Below are positions 35,480 to 47,712 of a stretch of DNA of 64,000 nucleotides, piece by piece. The stretch spans positions 46,001 to 110,000 of the forward strand of contig JADWOT020000989.1 in assembly GCA_036345935.2 (NCBI GenBank). The letters are read 5' to 3'. Below the pieces are notes generated by a model. It saw only the letters and a program-made list of their open reading frames with translations, had not been told where the DNA came from and ran no database searches. This DNA comes from Taenia hydatigena. Taxonomy: Eukaryota > Platyhelminthes > Cestoda > Cyclophyllidea > Taeniidae. Each line of letters begins with the position of its first letter. Positions within the stretch are counted from its first letter, which is position 1. The position numbers were made by a program, and so were the translations under genes.

Positions 35480-38400
35480 TGATCTCCTTGTTTGTTGAGC
35501 TGCTGTTTTGACCTGTTGTACGCCTACACCTTGCAAAAAACCACCTTTGAATGCACAAGAAATGTGCAATTTTGGTGTACCTAAGATTACTTTTACTTGC
35601 CGTATCATTTCGTAAGTACAGATTAATGCAAAGTAGATTTGATATTCGAAAAGAATGAGCAAAAGATGCTGTTCCCAAAAGTCGTCTATAAGCACAAATA
35701 GAACAGAACGCAAAAAAGTATTTTGCTAAATATAGGCACACGCGTATGATGAGTGACAGATTTAAATCCAATGAAGTTTATAGAACCTAGTCATTTTGAA
35801 ATGCATCACGTATCATTTAAGACCAAAAATAAATACGCATGCTCTTTGTAATTTTTTTGACGCACGCTGGTTGTCGATTGCATATTTTGTTAGGTGAAAC
35901 GAGTCTTTAAGTTAATTAAGTCGTTAAACATTTTGGAGGTCATCAGCGGTAACTGCTTTCCACCTCGTTGGTAAGTGGGACCATCGTAACGCCAAAATGA
36001 CATGATTTAGGCAAAAGTGAGGTAAGTTTTTAGAGAATTACTCGGTAAAAATGGATTTATGGGGCATGAATTTCATTAGAATGTACTGCGTCCTTTAACG
36101 AGGAATTCAAGATCAGGGTCCCACGTTTGGCATTGCTTTGCACATATCGCAGGTAAGAACAAATTGAATTTCATGATTTCTTACCACACTTGCCATACAT
36201 TAACTAAAAATAACTGTTTACTGGATACTTAGACTTTACTGCTTATTACCAAGATTTTAATCATTGATGCGCAGTAAATTGCCATAGCACCGACCTACAC
36301 CTATATAAATGTTGGTCATTCTGGGTTATTTAGTAGCTATGAAGTTATAGTTAAAAGCCTTTAAGACAAGGCGAGAAAAGGACCTAACTTCCAAATAGCT
36401 GCTCCCCGCCATCGGAATGGTCAGAATGGGATCAGCTTTTAAATGGCAGCTTAGATCAATGTATGCATAAGGCATTACACAAGTGAAATAATGCCAAATT
36501 AGACAAAGTGTACCGTGCTCTAAGAATTTCCCACTTCAGTCTTAAAGTGATCATAATAGGGCCCCGACTTACTTACCTACTTAGTGGAAGGCTCTCTAAT
36601 GCAAATGATACGCAGATCTCCTTTGAAACTATAACGCTTTGTGTCATGCAGCTGGACTGAGAGTGTGCATTAAAGAAAATAAGGACGCGCCAAATTTTGT
36701 TCATTAAATCTAAATTTGGTTAGGATTAGGCTATAAGTGTTAGGCTACTTGCGTTCCAGCAAAACGCATTTCAATTGTAGGACGTTTGATGCCTAGGAAT
36801 GAACACAATGTAGTGCAAATACTTTTAATACGAAAACTGGGACAGCATAAGTACATACCTGTGATCTTGATATTTTATCAAAATTATTTAATTTTGTACT
36901 TGCCTCTTCCTTCCATCGCTGGTAGCTGTGGTATTTTCCGTGTTGTGCATTAAATTTTGAACCTGGTCGATGTTTAAGTAGCTTATCTTGACTAAGCAAG
37001 TTAAAATAATGAAGGAACATAAAGTTGCGCTATTTTTGGTCTATTTAATTACAGGGTCGACAAAAATTGTATTCTAGCAGCCTATTCTATTTAGTAATTG
37101 TTTGCGGCAGTTCCTTTATCAACTTGTAAGAGAGGAAGGTTTGGCCGATGATAAGAGCGCCTAGGATGACACGGTTGACAATGAACGAATGGTTGAATTT
37201 GATAGTCATATGCATGTTTTGTTCTGTAAATGCTTCCAACAAGGGTACAGAGCAAAACTCTTTGCTCCCTCTTTATTCCAAAATCGGCCAAAAATGAAAC
37301 TCACCATTCGGATTCCTTTTGTACTTGCTTGTAGCAGTCCTTGTTCACATATCTAGCAATTTTGGCATGTTCGATATATGGGGAGTCCGTTTTAGCAAAG
37401 AAAGTTGCGACTGCGCAAATGCATGCAATTTTGATCCGGACTTGTTTGATATCAAGACTTAGTGGTAGGCTCTCTCCCGCACTTGCTTGACGTGGCATAG
37501 TAGTCCAATTTCGGCAATGAATTCAGGACCAGCAAAAGTATAGAGCTCCATTTGTTTTTGTTTGCACTAATGCAAACTTCCTCAGACTTGGGTATCAGCA
37601 GCTCGTTACCTTCTGTAAGAGATTGCAGCAGTTTCCTTTTAAAATCGGACACCGTAGGTGTGGTCAAGGTGAAGGGTGTCTATCTTGGCAAGGAAAGCTG
37701 GGACACTACAGGTCTAGGGATGCGCTTTACTTCGTCTGTTTTGATCTCGAGTTGCCCAGTTATGCGATTTGGCTGCGTACTTTTGTAAATTCTTGCAGCA
37801 GGTCTTGCTATAAAATCAGGAAATGTCGGTACACTTAAAATGCAAGTTGTCTACATCGGCAAGGAGAGCTAAGAAATCACGGTAATAAAGGAAAATGAAA
37901 AAGTAAGGAAAGGTTTGTGCACTTAGAACAAAGATAAAGCAGTTTAGACTTAAAGATTGGCAATGCAAAGGTGTGAAAATATAAGATAAAGAAAGTTGAA
38001 TAAGGTGAATTAAGCAATACATTTTTTAAAAAGTATAGTTTGCTTTATGGAGTAAAAACGTACTTCATGCTTGTCAAACACTTGTCTTCCCTTCTAATTA
38101 ATAGCATTAGGCGGATAATTCACTCCACGCCTGCTCTTGCTTCCTCCTCTTATTGACGATCCATTCGTGTGCCAATCTCATCCCTCACTTCATTTGCGTG
38201 GCTACTTTAATATTGTCGCCTCCTTTAGTGTGCTATTCGATAAAAATCAAGCTCTTTTCATTAAGCCGATTGCTTTATAAATCACTGTCACATTGTTAGA
38301 TGAGTGGGCAAGTGAATCAGTGTGGGGAAGGATGGAAGAGGGCAGGAAAGAAGTGAAGAACACTGCACTGCAGCTCCATATCCACGACTTCTCACCTGCC

Positions 38401-39840
38401 TCTTGACTCTTTCATGTAAGCATGTCTGTTGCTTCACTTTTACCGAAGAAGAGCATAGACCAATATTACCATTCGAAATGAAAAATAGCATTCGTCCAGG
38501 TACAGAATTAAGGCACGCACCAGAAAAGTCATTTTGCTTTAATAAATATCATTCTTTGGGGGTGATATGCCGATTTCTTATATCAAACTTATGCCCTGCA
38601 CACTTTTCGTGTCTCAAATATGCTCTTAAATGTACTTCAAGAGGTCTGCTGGTGTAAATTAAATTGCCTAATATTTATGTCCTACTGCAAAAGCACTGCA
38701 GAACGGTTCGCAAGTCAGGCTTGACCAGATCTGACTAATTTGGACTGTGCCGGGATTGACAAGGTTGGCAACCGAGGCTTAATTATGACAAGCTTGAGTA
38801 AGGCGCCCTACATGTTACCATTTAAGCCAGCTCCAACACAAATTTGGCCAGTCCAATCAACTTGACGTAAGTCCATGCCAGGTGGTCGCCTCTTTCTTTC
38901 TTGCAGACATTAGAGATCGAGATACGCAAACTGGAAGTGGGTCACATGGCTTTTTGAAATAGATGGAGAGGAGCTCTCTTTTCTACGTCCCGTTTCTCAT
39001 GTCCCACTCCAAATCATCTTCGGTGAGTGTCTCCTTCATCGTCCACTACACCCTACAAGCTTAAACGCATTGAGTCTTGCATTGTTTCAAACTCATTCAA
39101 AAGAGGAGGTCAGTACGCCTACCATTTTAGCTCATTACCTATATTTTTCTACTTTGGTGCCACGAGAACGTCACGCACCTCTGCCTCCTCTACTCTTCTC
39201 TCACCTTTTCCTTCTACCTCACCATCTGCCAGCACCCTCTTTGTAGGCTCCCTTTCATCTCCTCACTAATCTCAATCTCGATTGTGGCATGATTAAATAA
39301 TGCGCAGATTCATAATCCAGACCAAAGTAACACAGATTAGACTGGATCTGACTTACTCAAGCTCTACATGGAATTGGATGTTGTTTTAGCCTAGCTTTGC
39401 TTGGATTGCCATCAACTTTCCATTTTCATTTTTCATTCTGTCACTTCAGTTTGTCCTACTCCACTTTGCCTCAGTTCCGTCTCCTGCTTCTACTTCTCCC
39501 TCACTTGCGCTTTCGAGAGCAAAGCTGCAAGAAAGTCGAATTTCTATCTGCCTACCTCACTTCTCAATCCTTTTTTTTTCTCTGCAGAAAAAAACTCTAC
39601 CTGACTTTTACAATAACGAGTGAAATTGTTCGCTTTTGCTCCAGACAGCCTGCTTTGTACCCGCAATGCATTTACGCCTGTCTGTTTGTTTGCCCAAGTT
39701 TGTGTGTGCAACATTGTCCACTTTCACTTTTGTTCATTTGGAGAGTGGCCTTAATTGGCGTCCAACGAAAACAAGCAGTGACGTGTGTGTGCTTGTGTGT
39801 GTGGGTGTGAAGGCGCGTTCCCCTCAGCCTCGCCAACTAA
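35480..39840 (+). repeat. Right forward arm: R3, R4, R5 and R6
   Basis: R3 lies at 35480-36385 and contains the conserved block at 35932-35972. R4 runs 36385-38290, followed by R5-like sequence and R6 at about 38650-39840. The order mirrors the inverted arm at 27590-31490. Parts match elsewhere: 36600-36860 aligns directly with 47740-48055, and R6 aligns with 49380-50455. The junction R3/R4 at about 36385 is sharp, since R3 copy 1 at 6240-7240 ends at the same base pattern but is followed by different sequence. A (GT)-rich patch lies at 39783-39808. Confidence 0.65.
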
Positions 39841-41270
39841 CTTGTCCTTCCAGTTAATCAAATCGACTACGAAGACAGCGTTGGCAGACGATGAGGTAAC
39901 AGGAGAAGGAGAGTTGCGAGAGGGATCCAGAGACGAGAGGCGTTTTCGTGGCACTTAAGTAGAAGAATAAAGGTGGGGAGTCAAAATGTAGGGACCAAAT
40001 CGAGTACCCCATGCATGCATTGCCATGAGCGGACACCTTTCTGTGTTAAACTGTTCAATCATAGTGCCACCGTTCCTCATGCCAACACGCAGCTTGGCGG
40101 TCAATCACCTTCACTGTTTTGAACTAGGTAGGTGCTTAATCATCTGTCTTTACTCCAATCATCCACGCTATCCGACAGTGTCTAAAGTGTCTGATTATTG
40201 TGTATAACAAAAGGGAGACTCCAGTGAACATAGAACGCAGCTGCGATTGAATGTAGCAATTTTCGTGCCTAATATTACTTGTATAGTTCTAAGGCACGTG
40301 GAGTGAGCCTGTTGTGGGAGAGGGGAATGAGAGACAACGGTTCATTCGTGCGGTCATTTATGTCCATTTAAATGAGGAGCTGATCCGAATCAGCAATGAC
40401 ATGCCTATTTCGTCCATCATTTGTAGCCTTTCTTGTTTTATACACTACTAGTTTCTCATTCGCCTGTAGCTAACTAATTGTGCAAAACAAATTTTCTTGA
40501 CCCAAGCAGCTTGATCTTTTGATTACATTGTTTCGGGTTAATTTTTGCGAAGTCGGAATTGGTTTGACTTTTGTTGTTGTTGTTGGCGATAGCCTTAATC
40601 AACGCAAAAATTTTACTTGGGTATCGGAGGTGCTCTCTGCACAATTTTTTTCCATGAGGGCATAAAAATGGAGGCAAAACGTAAGCAATCTGCACAATTA
40701 TTTTTTATTAATCGCCTGATCCATCGGTCAGTAAAACGAACAAACTTGATAGGGTTACGTGCCTGGAAATTGCAAAGCCAAAATAGTAAATTTTGCGTCT
40801 AATTTTTTCAGTAAGTGAGTGAACAGAATTGAAATAGGCAACTGAAGCTTAAATTGGGTGCAAAATCACTTGGGAGCGGTGATTGGGTGCTACTAATAAT
40901 AGGAGTATATAGGACATAAATAGAGCTGCATTATTTGATCACGAATTCTTTAAGTGAAATCCTAAATACCGCAGGTTTTATCATTACAAAGCCTGTTTAA
41001 GATTGTGAATTGAAGACTTGCAAAAAACTTTTCCAAACTTACTTAGGCTTGATGGTGTCCGAACGACTTTTCTTTTTTGCGCCTTCTATCCCCACCAGAT
41101 ATACCAATGATGTCGTGGCACGCTTTTGTCAGCAACAGAATCCGTGGCTTCAGGTTTAGCCTGGGATCAAGGCCCTAATTTTACTGCCTGTTGAGAGCAA
41201 GTAATGTTTGAGGAGCGGGTGCCTTTTCTTTTGCACCTCTGGTTAATGATAATAACAATGAGGCATCAAA
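39841..41270. other. Region before the 41.3 kb gene
   Basis: No repeat family member was recognised. A (TTG) run lies at 40570-40585. A frame starting ATGGTGTCC at about 41050 is open for 34 codons up to WLQ before GTTTAG, and contains RYTNDVVARFCQQQ. It could be an upstream exon of the gene that follows, but GTTTAG is a poor donor. Confidence 0.3.
40570..40585. repeat. (TTG)n microsatellite
   Basis: Short perfect TTG run, four to five units. Confidence 0.85.
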
Positions 41271-41946
41271 ATGCATGAAAATGTCCCTTCGAGTCGAGCG
41301 ATGAATGCGTGCGAAGGACTGGCGATTGGAAAGCATGTAAGGTCAAATGTGATTTGGGATTTCATCTTTGTCCTCTTCCACTTGTGCACATGCATTCAAT
41401 GTTTTTACGCTGTTTCCATATGCTGAGAGAATAGTTTATTTCATCGAGGTAGTGTATGTCAATTTGGTCACACCCTCATGAAATGATTGATCCTGCCAAG
41501 TTCAAACATCTTGCAAGCATTCATCGAGGTGACCTTGAACTGCCCTAGCATATGAATGTCTTTAGTACAGATCGGTGTGTACGTCGTTTTCATGGTGTAA
41601 ACCCAGTGGATATTGCTTGCCCTTGCCGTAGATGGGACGCAGTAATTGCCGTCCTGTGGGGCTACGACAGTGTAAAGCCCTCCATTAAAGCCAAGTCTTT
41701 TAATGGAAGCATTTGCACTTGCGAATCGAACAACCTTATAGCAAAGGGCATGGAAGCAGCTATAACTTGGGAGGTAGAAAAGGTTCCATCGTCCTTTCTC
41801 GAATTGGTTTACCTGGATGGTGAGGCGACCCATCTGGCTATGTAAGCTTGTTAGTTTCCTGATTAACATCCTCTTTCAGGTTGCCCTTGGGCATCCAAGA
41901 AACGGTTGAACTGACTTTGATCGGATTCACTTTTGCTGTTACTTAG
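41271..41946 (+). CDS. Putative four-exon gene with very short introns, about 159 codons
   Basis: Exons are 41271-41336 (donor GTAAGG), 41453-41528 (donor GTGACC), 41571-41841 (donor GTAAGC) and 41880-41946, ending in TAG. All junction phases agree (0, 1, 2). The introns are 116, 42 and 38 nt; the last has a CTGATTAAC branch-like site and ends CCTCTTTCAG. The 42-nt intron removes an in-frame TAG. The product has NACEG near residue 12, and further on IACPCRRWDAVIAV followed by GYDS, and FLELVYL. This faintly recalls SUEL-type galactose-binding lectin domains, which start with ACEG and contain C-P, a V-I strand and a YLEV strand. Several expected cysteines are missing, so that link is weak. No signal peptide is evident at this start. 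The minus strand is also open over 41468-41869, but the splice signals favour plus. Confidence 0.5.
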
Positions 41947-43147
41947 TGTGCATATGCGACGTGTGCTTCGTAGCACCAAATCAAGGCTGGCTAGAAAACT
42001 GATTGACGAGTTGCCAAAACAATCTTAATTTATTACCCAAAGTATCGCACGTCAAAAACGGAAGGTGGTTAGACTCGAGCTGTGAAATGAAATGTCTTAA
42101 CATTCACATTATGAAGCCTTGGGGCTTACTCTAGCAAATAGGCGTACGAAGGAAGACAATCGAAATAAAAAGGGCCTAATAACAAACAACAAGCTAAGGC
42201 TAATAAAAAAGCACCAAACACTAACCAGTTTTCCAACTTGTTCGAGCAAATTAAGCCACGTTAACCGAAAATAATGGCCACCAAAACTAACAATACTTAC
42301 GTACTTCGCGCACAAATCTAGCTAATCACTTCAATGCTGTCCGATTAAAGAAATAAGCTTCTAATTTTATGCATGTATAGCAAGTCGAAGATTATTGCGA
42401 GCACCTAGTTATTTTAGGCGTTTAATCATAAGGCAAAAATGCAAACGAGGCAAATTATTTGGCAAGCGTAAGTAAGAAAACTAGCAACAAATTCTGGCTT
42501 TGGAAACGCGTTAAGATAACACTATAAGAGTCTTGAACCCACGCTATTGCAATTAAAATGACAATTTAGCATTTGTTTTGACAATTCGTCAGTGAATTTT
42601 CACTATTCACAAGTTTGATGTTCATAACCAGTTTGATTTACAAAGCCCATTATAGTGTACTTTTGTTTGTGATTTAGTGTAGCTTTGATTTATTTCGATA
42701 GTTTTCGCAAGACTTTCCAATAGGAACTTACATCGTCCTCCCATCTCGAGTCTAGGTACACAGAAAGCGACCGGCACAGCCTCCGCAACGCCGTGAGACC
42801 ACCAACGACCTTCAAAACCAAAAATAGAAAGAGAAAAATTAAGGTTGCGGATGTAATCCGACAAATAGGGACATGCTGGTAAAATATTAGAAAAATATGC
42901 GGTGTCGAATGCAATAAAGAAACGAGTCATTTTATCGTATAACAGCAAGATTTAGACAAACTGTGAAAATATACAATCCAACGTGCAAAACTAAGCTTAC
43001 ATGGGAAAAGTTAAAAGAACCTGAAAGCGTAGACGCATTGAAAGCATTAATGTAGCACATTGAAATCCCCTTGAAGGCAAAAGCAGGCAAATACCAGGGC
43101 AGAACGCACAAATTCAATAGACAGGAGAATAGGGCTGTAATACTTGG
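41947..43147. other. No gene recognised
   Basis: Frames on the minus strand (42622-42948, 42690-42914 and 42932-43333) overlap each other in different frames and show no domain. A+T-rich. Confidence 0.35.
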
Positions 43148-43315
43148 TTTGTTTGAACTACCGGTTTTGGTCAGAGACAGTGGTAGCCACATTGCCCTAG
43201 CTGTATAGTCTGGCTCCTGGACCATGCCATATATAAATTCTACTTTAGTATTCTGCCTCCTTTTGCCTTCAAGAGAGCCCCTAGGCGCTACAATGGCCAC
43301 CTCTGTGTGACGAAA
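43148..43315 (+). repeat. R8 repeat, copy 1
   Basis: Direct match to 60048-60225. It begins at a TTTGAACT(A/G)CCG(A/G)TTTTGG landmark, continues through ATTCTGCCTCC or ATTCCGCCTTC, and ends near GCTACAAT. Family unknown. Copy 2 abuts the truncated Gypsy fragment. Confidence 0.6.
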
Positions 43316-44149
43316 ACCAGAACCGGTGGTCATGCCAAAAAGAGTATTACAATATCACATATAATGACGTGACAATAAATCCCTCAGATTGGATTGGTTG
43401 TCAATAGAGAGGCAAAGTAACGCAATGGTAAGCACTGAGCAGGATACAAAGTATTGCATAGGGCTAAATGACGTTACGACAGACTTCTGTTTAACAGGGT
43501 TACAGCCCTCCACTCTCAATTGCGCAGACAATGCCTAACAGAGCCATTGTATGCATGAATTGGATAAAAGGTCTAAACAATATGCTACCTCGGTAAGTTG
43601 AATATCGTGCGTATTAGCTATGCAATACTTAGATTGAGCTGGCTAGGCATCTCAACACGTAATTTGATTGAATTTTGAATGCCACTGTCATCGCAAAGTC
43701 GTTACTTGTGTGAAGTTTTTAAAAAAGCATTTTAGGTTGAAGAGATCTGGATTCTAGCCTCATGCGTCTTAAATCGCGTGCCTGCGTATATCTAGGTTAT
43801 TGTGGTACTTGCGTACTTATAGAAGATTGGGATTGAGCCACGACGTAGTCAAATGCTGGTACATCCAATGAGGGGTGTCGGGAGCTACTACCAAATCAGT
43901 TGACTGTGAACTACACCAAAAGATGAGGAGGAGGAAGAGAAGGAGAAGGTAATAGTGGTTGTATGCCTTTTTAGGCAGAAATTGGTGTCTGCATTATTTC
44001 TTCGGTGGCCGATGACGCCGCACTAGATAGTATCTGAACTTCGGAGGTGGAAGTGGAGGTCTGCGTGTGGGAAGGAGGACAGAGGTATTATGCCCATCTT
44101 TATTAGGCCTAGGCTTCGAAGCGGGTTTAGTTGTTATTGACTATAGAGG
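43316..44149. other. No gene recognised
   Basis: Contains a purine-rich patch (GAGGAGGAAGAGAAGGAG, about 43926-43943). No coding or repeat assignment. Confidence 0.35.
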
Positions 44150-45050
44150 GCGTATGTGAAGGGATTTATAAAATTGCCTTTGAAGACATCCGTGTAAGCG
44201 TGACATGATGTGCGGCTTGCGACACCCTCTCCCCTCTCCACCACAATCATTGCGGTAGTGTTACCTCCTCAATACACCGCATCGTCGCGTGGATCCCCAC
44301 TCCCACCTCGCTGAAGAAGCACTGCTTCTACATTTAAAATTACTGGGATGGAAATATATGCATGCATGCATTTCTACTTAAACTACCATCAACACAACCC
44401 CCTCCACAATAAGGTAAGGCTTTAATTTACGAACAGCGTGTGCTCCAAATAACACAGTGACAACAGTGGTAGCAAGTAGTGTATGTGCTTTGCTAGTGTC
44501 CCACCAGAAGGGGTTTAGGGTGAGGAGGAGGGCGACTGCTGCCGCAACTGTATTATCCCATGCGATGTCTACTTGCTGGTAGTCACTTCTGTTGCAATAT
44601 TTTTGAGGCAGAATGCTATTGCTACTTAATTAATGCGCAGTAGGAGTTGCACGTCGAGGTGGGCATCTGATCGGACACTGGCTAGGGAAAAGAGGTTGCA
44701 CACAGACCAGAACCGCAAAAAGAGAACCGAGAGAAAAAAGAGAAGAGGGGCATCCATTTGTATTCATTTTGTTAATAAAAGCACTCAATCACATCATCAA
44801 CAAGATGACAGTGTTATTCCATAAGAAAACGTAAAAACGCGGTTATTGACGAGTCATGAGCAAGTTCGTAAAAGTAATTTGAACGAATGGAAGGAGAAGA
44901 AAGGAAGGGAGGGCATTCTTCTTCTTACCATTACCAAATCAACTTTCGTATTTTTCAACATACTGCATACTGATCCACCCTTCACCTACAGAACCTTACA
45001 AGCAGTGTGACCGCTTGCACTAGACACTCGATACCCACGCCAAGGCCTGT
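44150..45050 (+). repeat. R7 repeat, copy 2
   Basis: Direct match to 34051-35060 with the same landmark order. The open frame at 44633-44824 overlaps the R7 frame of copy 1 (SRSCTSRW and a Lys/Arg-rich tail) but lacks its upstream Cys-rich part. Confidence 0.6.
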
Positions 45051-46349
45051 CATCACACAATGCGTCAATGAAGCATCCCTTACCACGCGTCCCAAATACT
45101 CACAAATGGCCATCACCACCACCAACGCGACCACCAGAAGCCACGTTAACGAATAACGCTCCATTAACCCGCCTGCTAACACTCTTGCAAAAGACAATGA
45201 ACGCACACACGCAGCAGAGAAGTCAATTAGCGCACATTTAAAAAGTGAAGCTATTGCATCATATGCAAGGCAGAGGAAAGCATCACAAAACATGCACTTT
45301 TGAAGCAGACAAATTTTTCAACGGACGTGATTTCGCGTTCACGCCTTCCGTGGCAGGGAAGCACATTCACTCGCTTGGTGGTGTAGGGCTCTACCAACAG
45401 CAGCGACAACAACCAGATCTGCATTCGAGTGCCACAGATGGTCGAGCAGCAGCAGCAGTTGATATATCATTAACGACTTAATGCGTTAACGTTCCTGAAG
45501 GAAGAGGCTTTAAGAAGGGAATGAAAAATGAACAGGTATTTGGAGAAGGATCTATAGTGCATTTTGCTTGCTATTATGCGGTGCGAGATAAAGGATTCCC
45601 CACACACCCACATTCGGGTCACGACTAATTAATCAGTTACTTCCATTTCTCCAAGCCTTAGTTGCTAACGATGTTGGGACTAAGCACTACGCAGGCACTC
45701 CTACAGTGCCACGAAAGATGGATTAGAAGTTTATAAAGCGTTAAAACGGAGGTCACTAAAGCGAAACTGTACTCCACAGCTCCATCTTGTCCTCGTTGAG
45801 GAAGATGTGCAACTGTCTTGATGATGACTTGAAGGCGTAGGTTGTTCTGAAGGGGTTTCCGCATGTGTCCTATTCCCAAAACTATCTATGTATAAACTGT
45901 TGAAAAATAAGGGAGATATTTGTAAAGGAAGAATAAATGTGATAAGGCACTTAAAGGAATGGATCACGTAGTTCACCCGTCTTTATTCTTTGAGACGGGT
46001 GACTCCACCGTGCGGCACACTCTCACGAAAGGCAGAAGAACAAAGTGGCGAGAGTATCCGTTATCGTTGCATTAAATCAGCTAAAAGTAAGGCAGAAAAT
46101 TGCAACTTAACGCGGACTATTCACCACCTACCTGATGATAGGGCATCTCAGACACAGCCCGATGCCAAGGATGCCTGAGGGTGTGTGGATGCAAAGGCAC
46201 ATTTGTCTCATCCTCCACTTCAAACCTGCCTTTCAAGTCAACCAAATCAACAGTTTTATCATGCGTAAAATATGTGATCCCTTTTGGCTGTTCGGCTGAT
46301 AAGTAGTTGGCGACCTATTTGATTTCAACTTTGCAATTTGCTTGAATTA
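45051..46349. other. No gene recognised
   Basis: Frames are short. The minus-strand frame at 44982-45293 is hydrophobic (LLVVALVVVMAICEYLG) but overlaps R7 and has no supporting context. From about 46200 the sequence begins to resemble the lead-in to R2 that is also seen at 50520-50640. Confidence 0.35.
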
Positions 46350-47712
46350 CTTAACATACCCATTCACCAACTCACTTCACCACATTTAATTTGTTTTTTC
46401 TAACTGTAGCTCCTCTATTTCCTTTCTTCCTTTAGAGAATAGTGAACACTGCATGGTAGGAAGAGAGAAGCACCACAACGTCTCAAAGGCATCCATAATA
46501 GCTGCCGGCTGCGGGTCAACAAATGCCAAAGAGAGGCAAACTTGGTAATGTGGCACATGAAACTGACGAACACTCTCACGACAGGTGAAAGCAATTTGTC
46601 TTCTTTGTCATTAGGATTTCACGAAACCTGTGCGACCACGGAACAAATGGGTCTGTCAAAGAGGGCGCTGCAGTTCAAGCGGCAGTATATGGAGATGGCG
46701 AACCTACCATTTGACGACGGTAAAGTCGCAGTGTCCCCTTCGCGATTTATATTTTGCTTGAATTATTTTATTTAGGAATATTATCTGGTGGTATTGCGAA
46801 TCGCAATTTATTATGACCACCAAGGTTTTAGCTGAGAGGTTTCAATTTGCTAGTAAAGGGAATAGCTGCAAAATTTGGCCTTGCTTAATGTTACAGATGG
46901 TGTACAACTTGGAGTAGACAGAGCCGTCTCCTCTGTGGAGCTTTTGTTGGATACGCTGCAGGGAGTTACTGGAAAACACTAAAATTTAAAACAGTTTTTG
47001 CTATTGCTTCATGCCTCATTCAGATAGAAACGGGTTTCAATTTGTTGGGTGTTTTGTCGTGTATTGCACCTTGACTGCCTTGATGAACATCGCCTTTTTG
47101 AGGCGAGACGTAGCTGCTTTTCGCTTTTCAAAGTCTTCGTTGTTGGCTCTGCAGTAGCCAGGGCAGGATACAAGACGTGACAAAACCCGAGTCGGTAGAA
47201 TCATTTAATGCCTGTGGCGCTGGTTTTAGTGGATGAAGTAGGCGTACCCTTGAAAAGATTGCCCAATCTTTCTCCATTGGCGAGCTGTATGCGTCTTGAG
47301 CACATTTAGCAGGAGCGATTTAAGCAAGTGCAAGCCAAGGTGGTAAAGATCCTACTTCGAATGCGACTTTCACCTGCAATCCACTCTCTTGTCTAATTAG
47401 GTGTCAGTTTGCAGATTAGAATGGTCGGATTATCGTTTGGCTTCAACATGGGTGAGATTGTTGCTTTACAATTCGCTTTGCCTCCGCAGGTCTGAAAATC
47501 TTTTATCAGGTTGAAGTAGATATTACATTCGCATTTGTATGGTGCATATGAAACCGATTTGTAAAAGGTATCTTGAAGGCATTATTATCAGAAAAAAGGA
47601 GACTAGGCTGATTGTCGGCAAGTTAACCAAATGTAACTTAACTTGGCAACGAAGACAACATCATTAAAAATGCAAGCAGTTCAGCTTGGAACCGGAGACA
47701 ATTGAGGTTAAG
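46350..47712 (+). repeat. R2 interspersed repeat, copy 2
   Basis: Direct match to 3990-5342. The frame at 46542-46775 is related to the one at 4160-4390: both contain RALQF(E/K)RQY and LPF(N/D)DG. It is followed at once by R4 sequence, whereas copy 1 has about 900 bases before R3, so the flanks are rearranged. Confidence 0.7.

Noticed and set aside
41468..41869. 133-codon minus-strand frame
   Set aside because: The plus strand here has three well-formed, phase-consistent introns. The minus frame would read straight through them.
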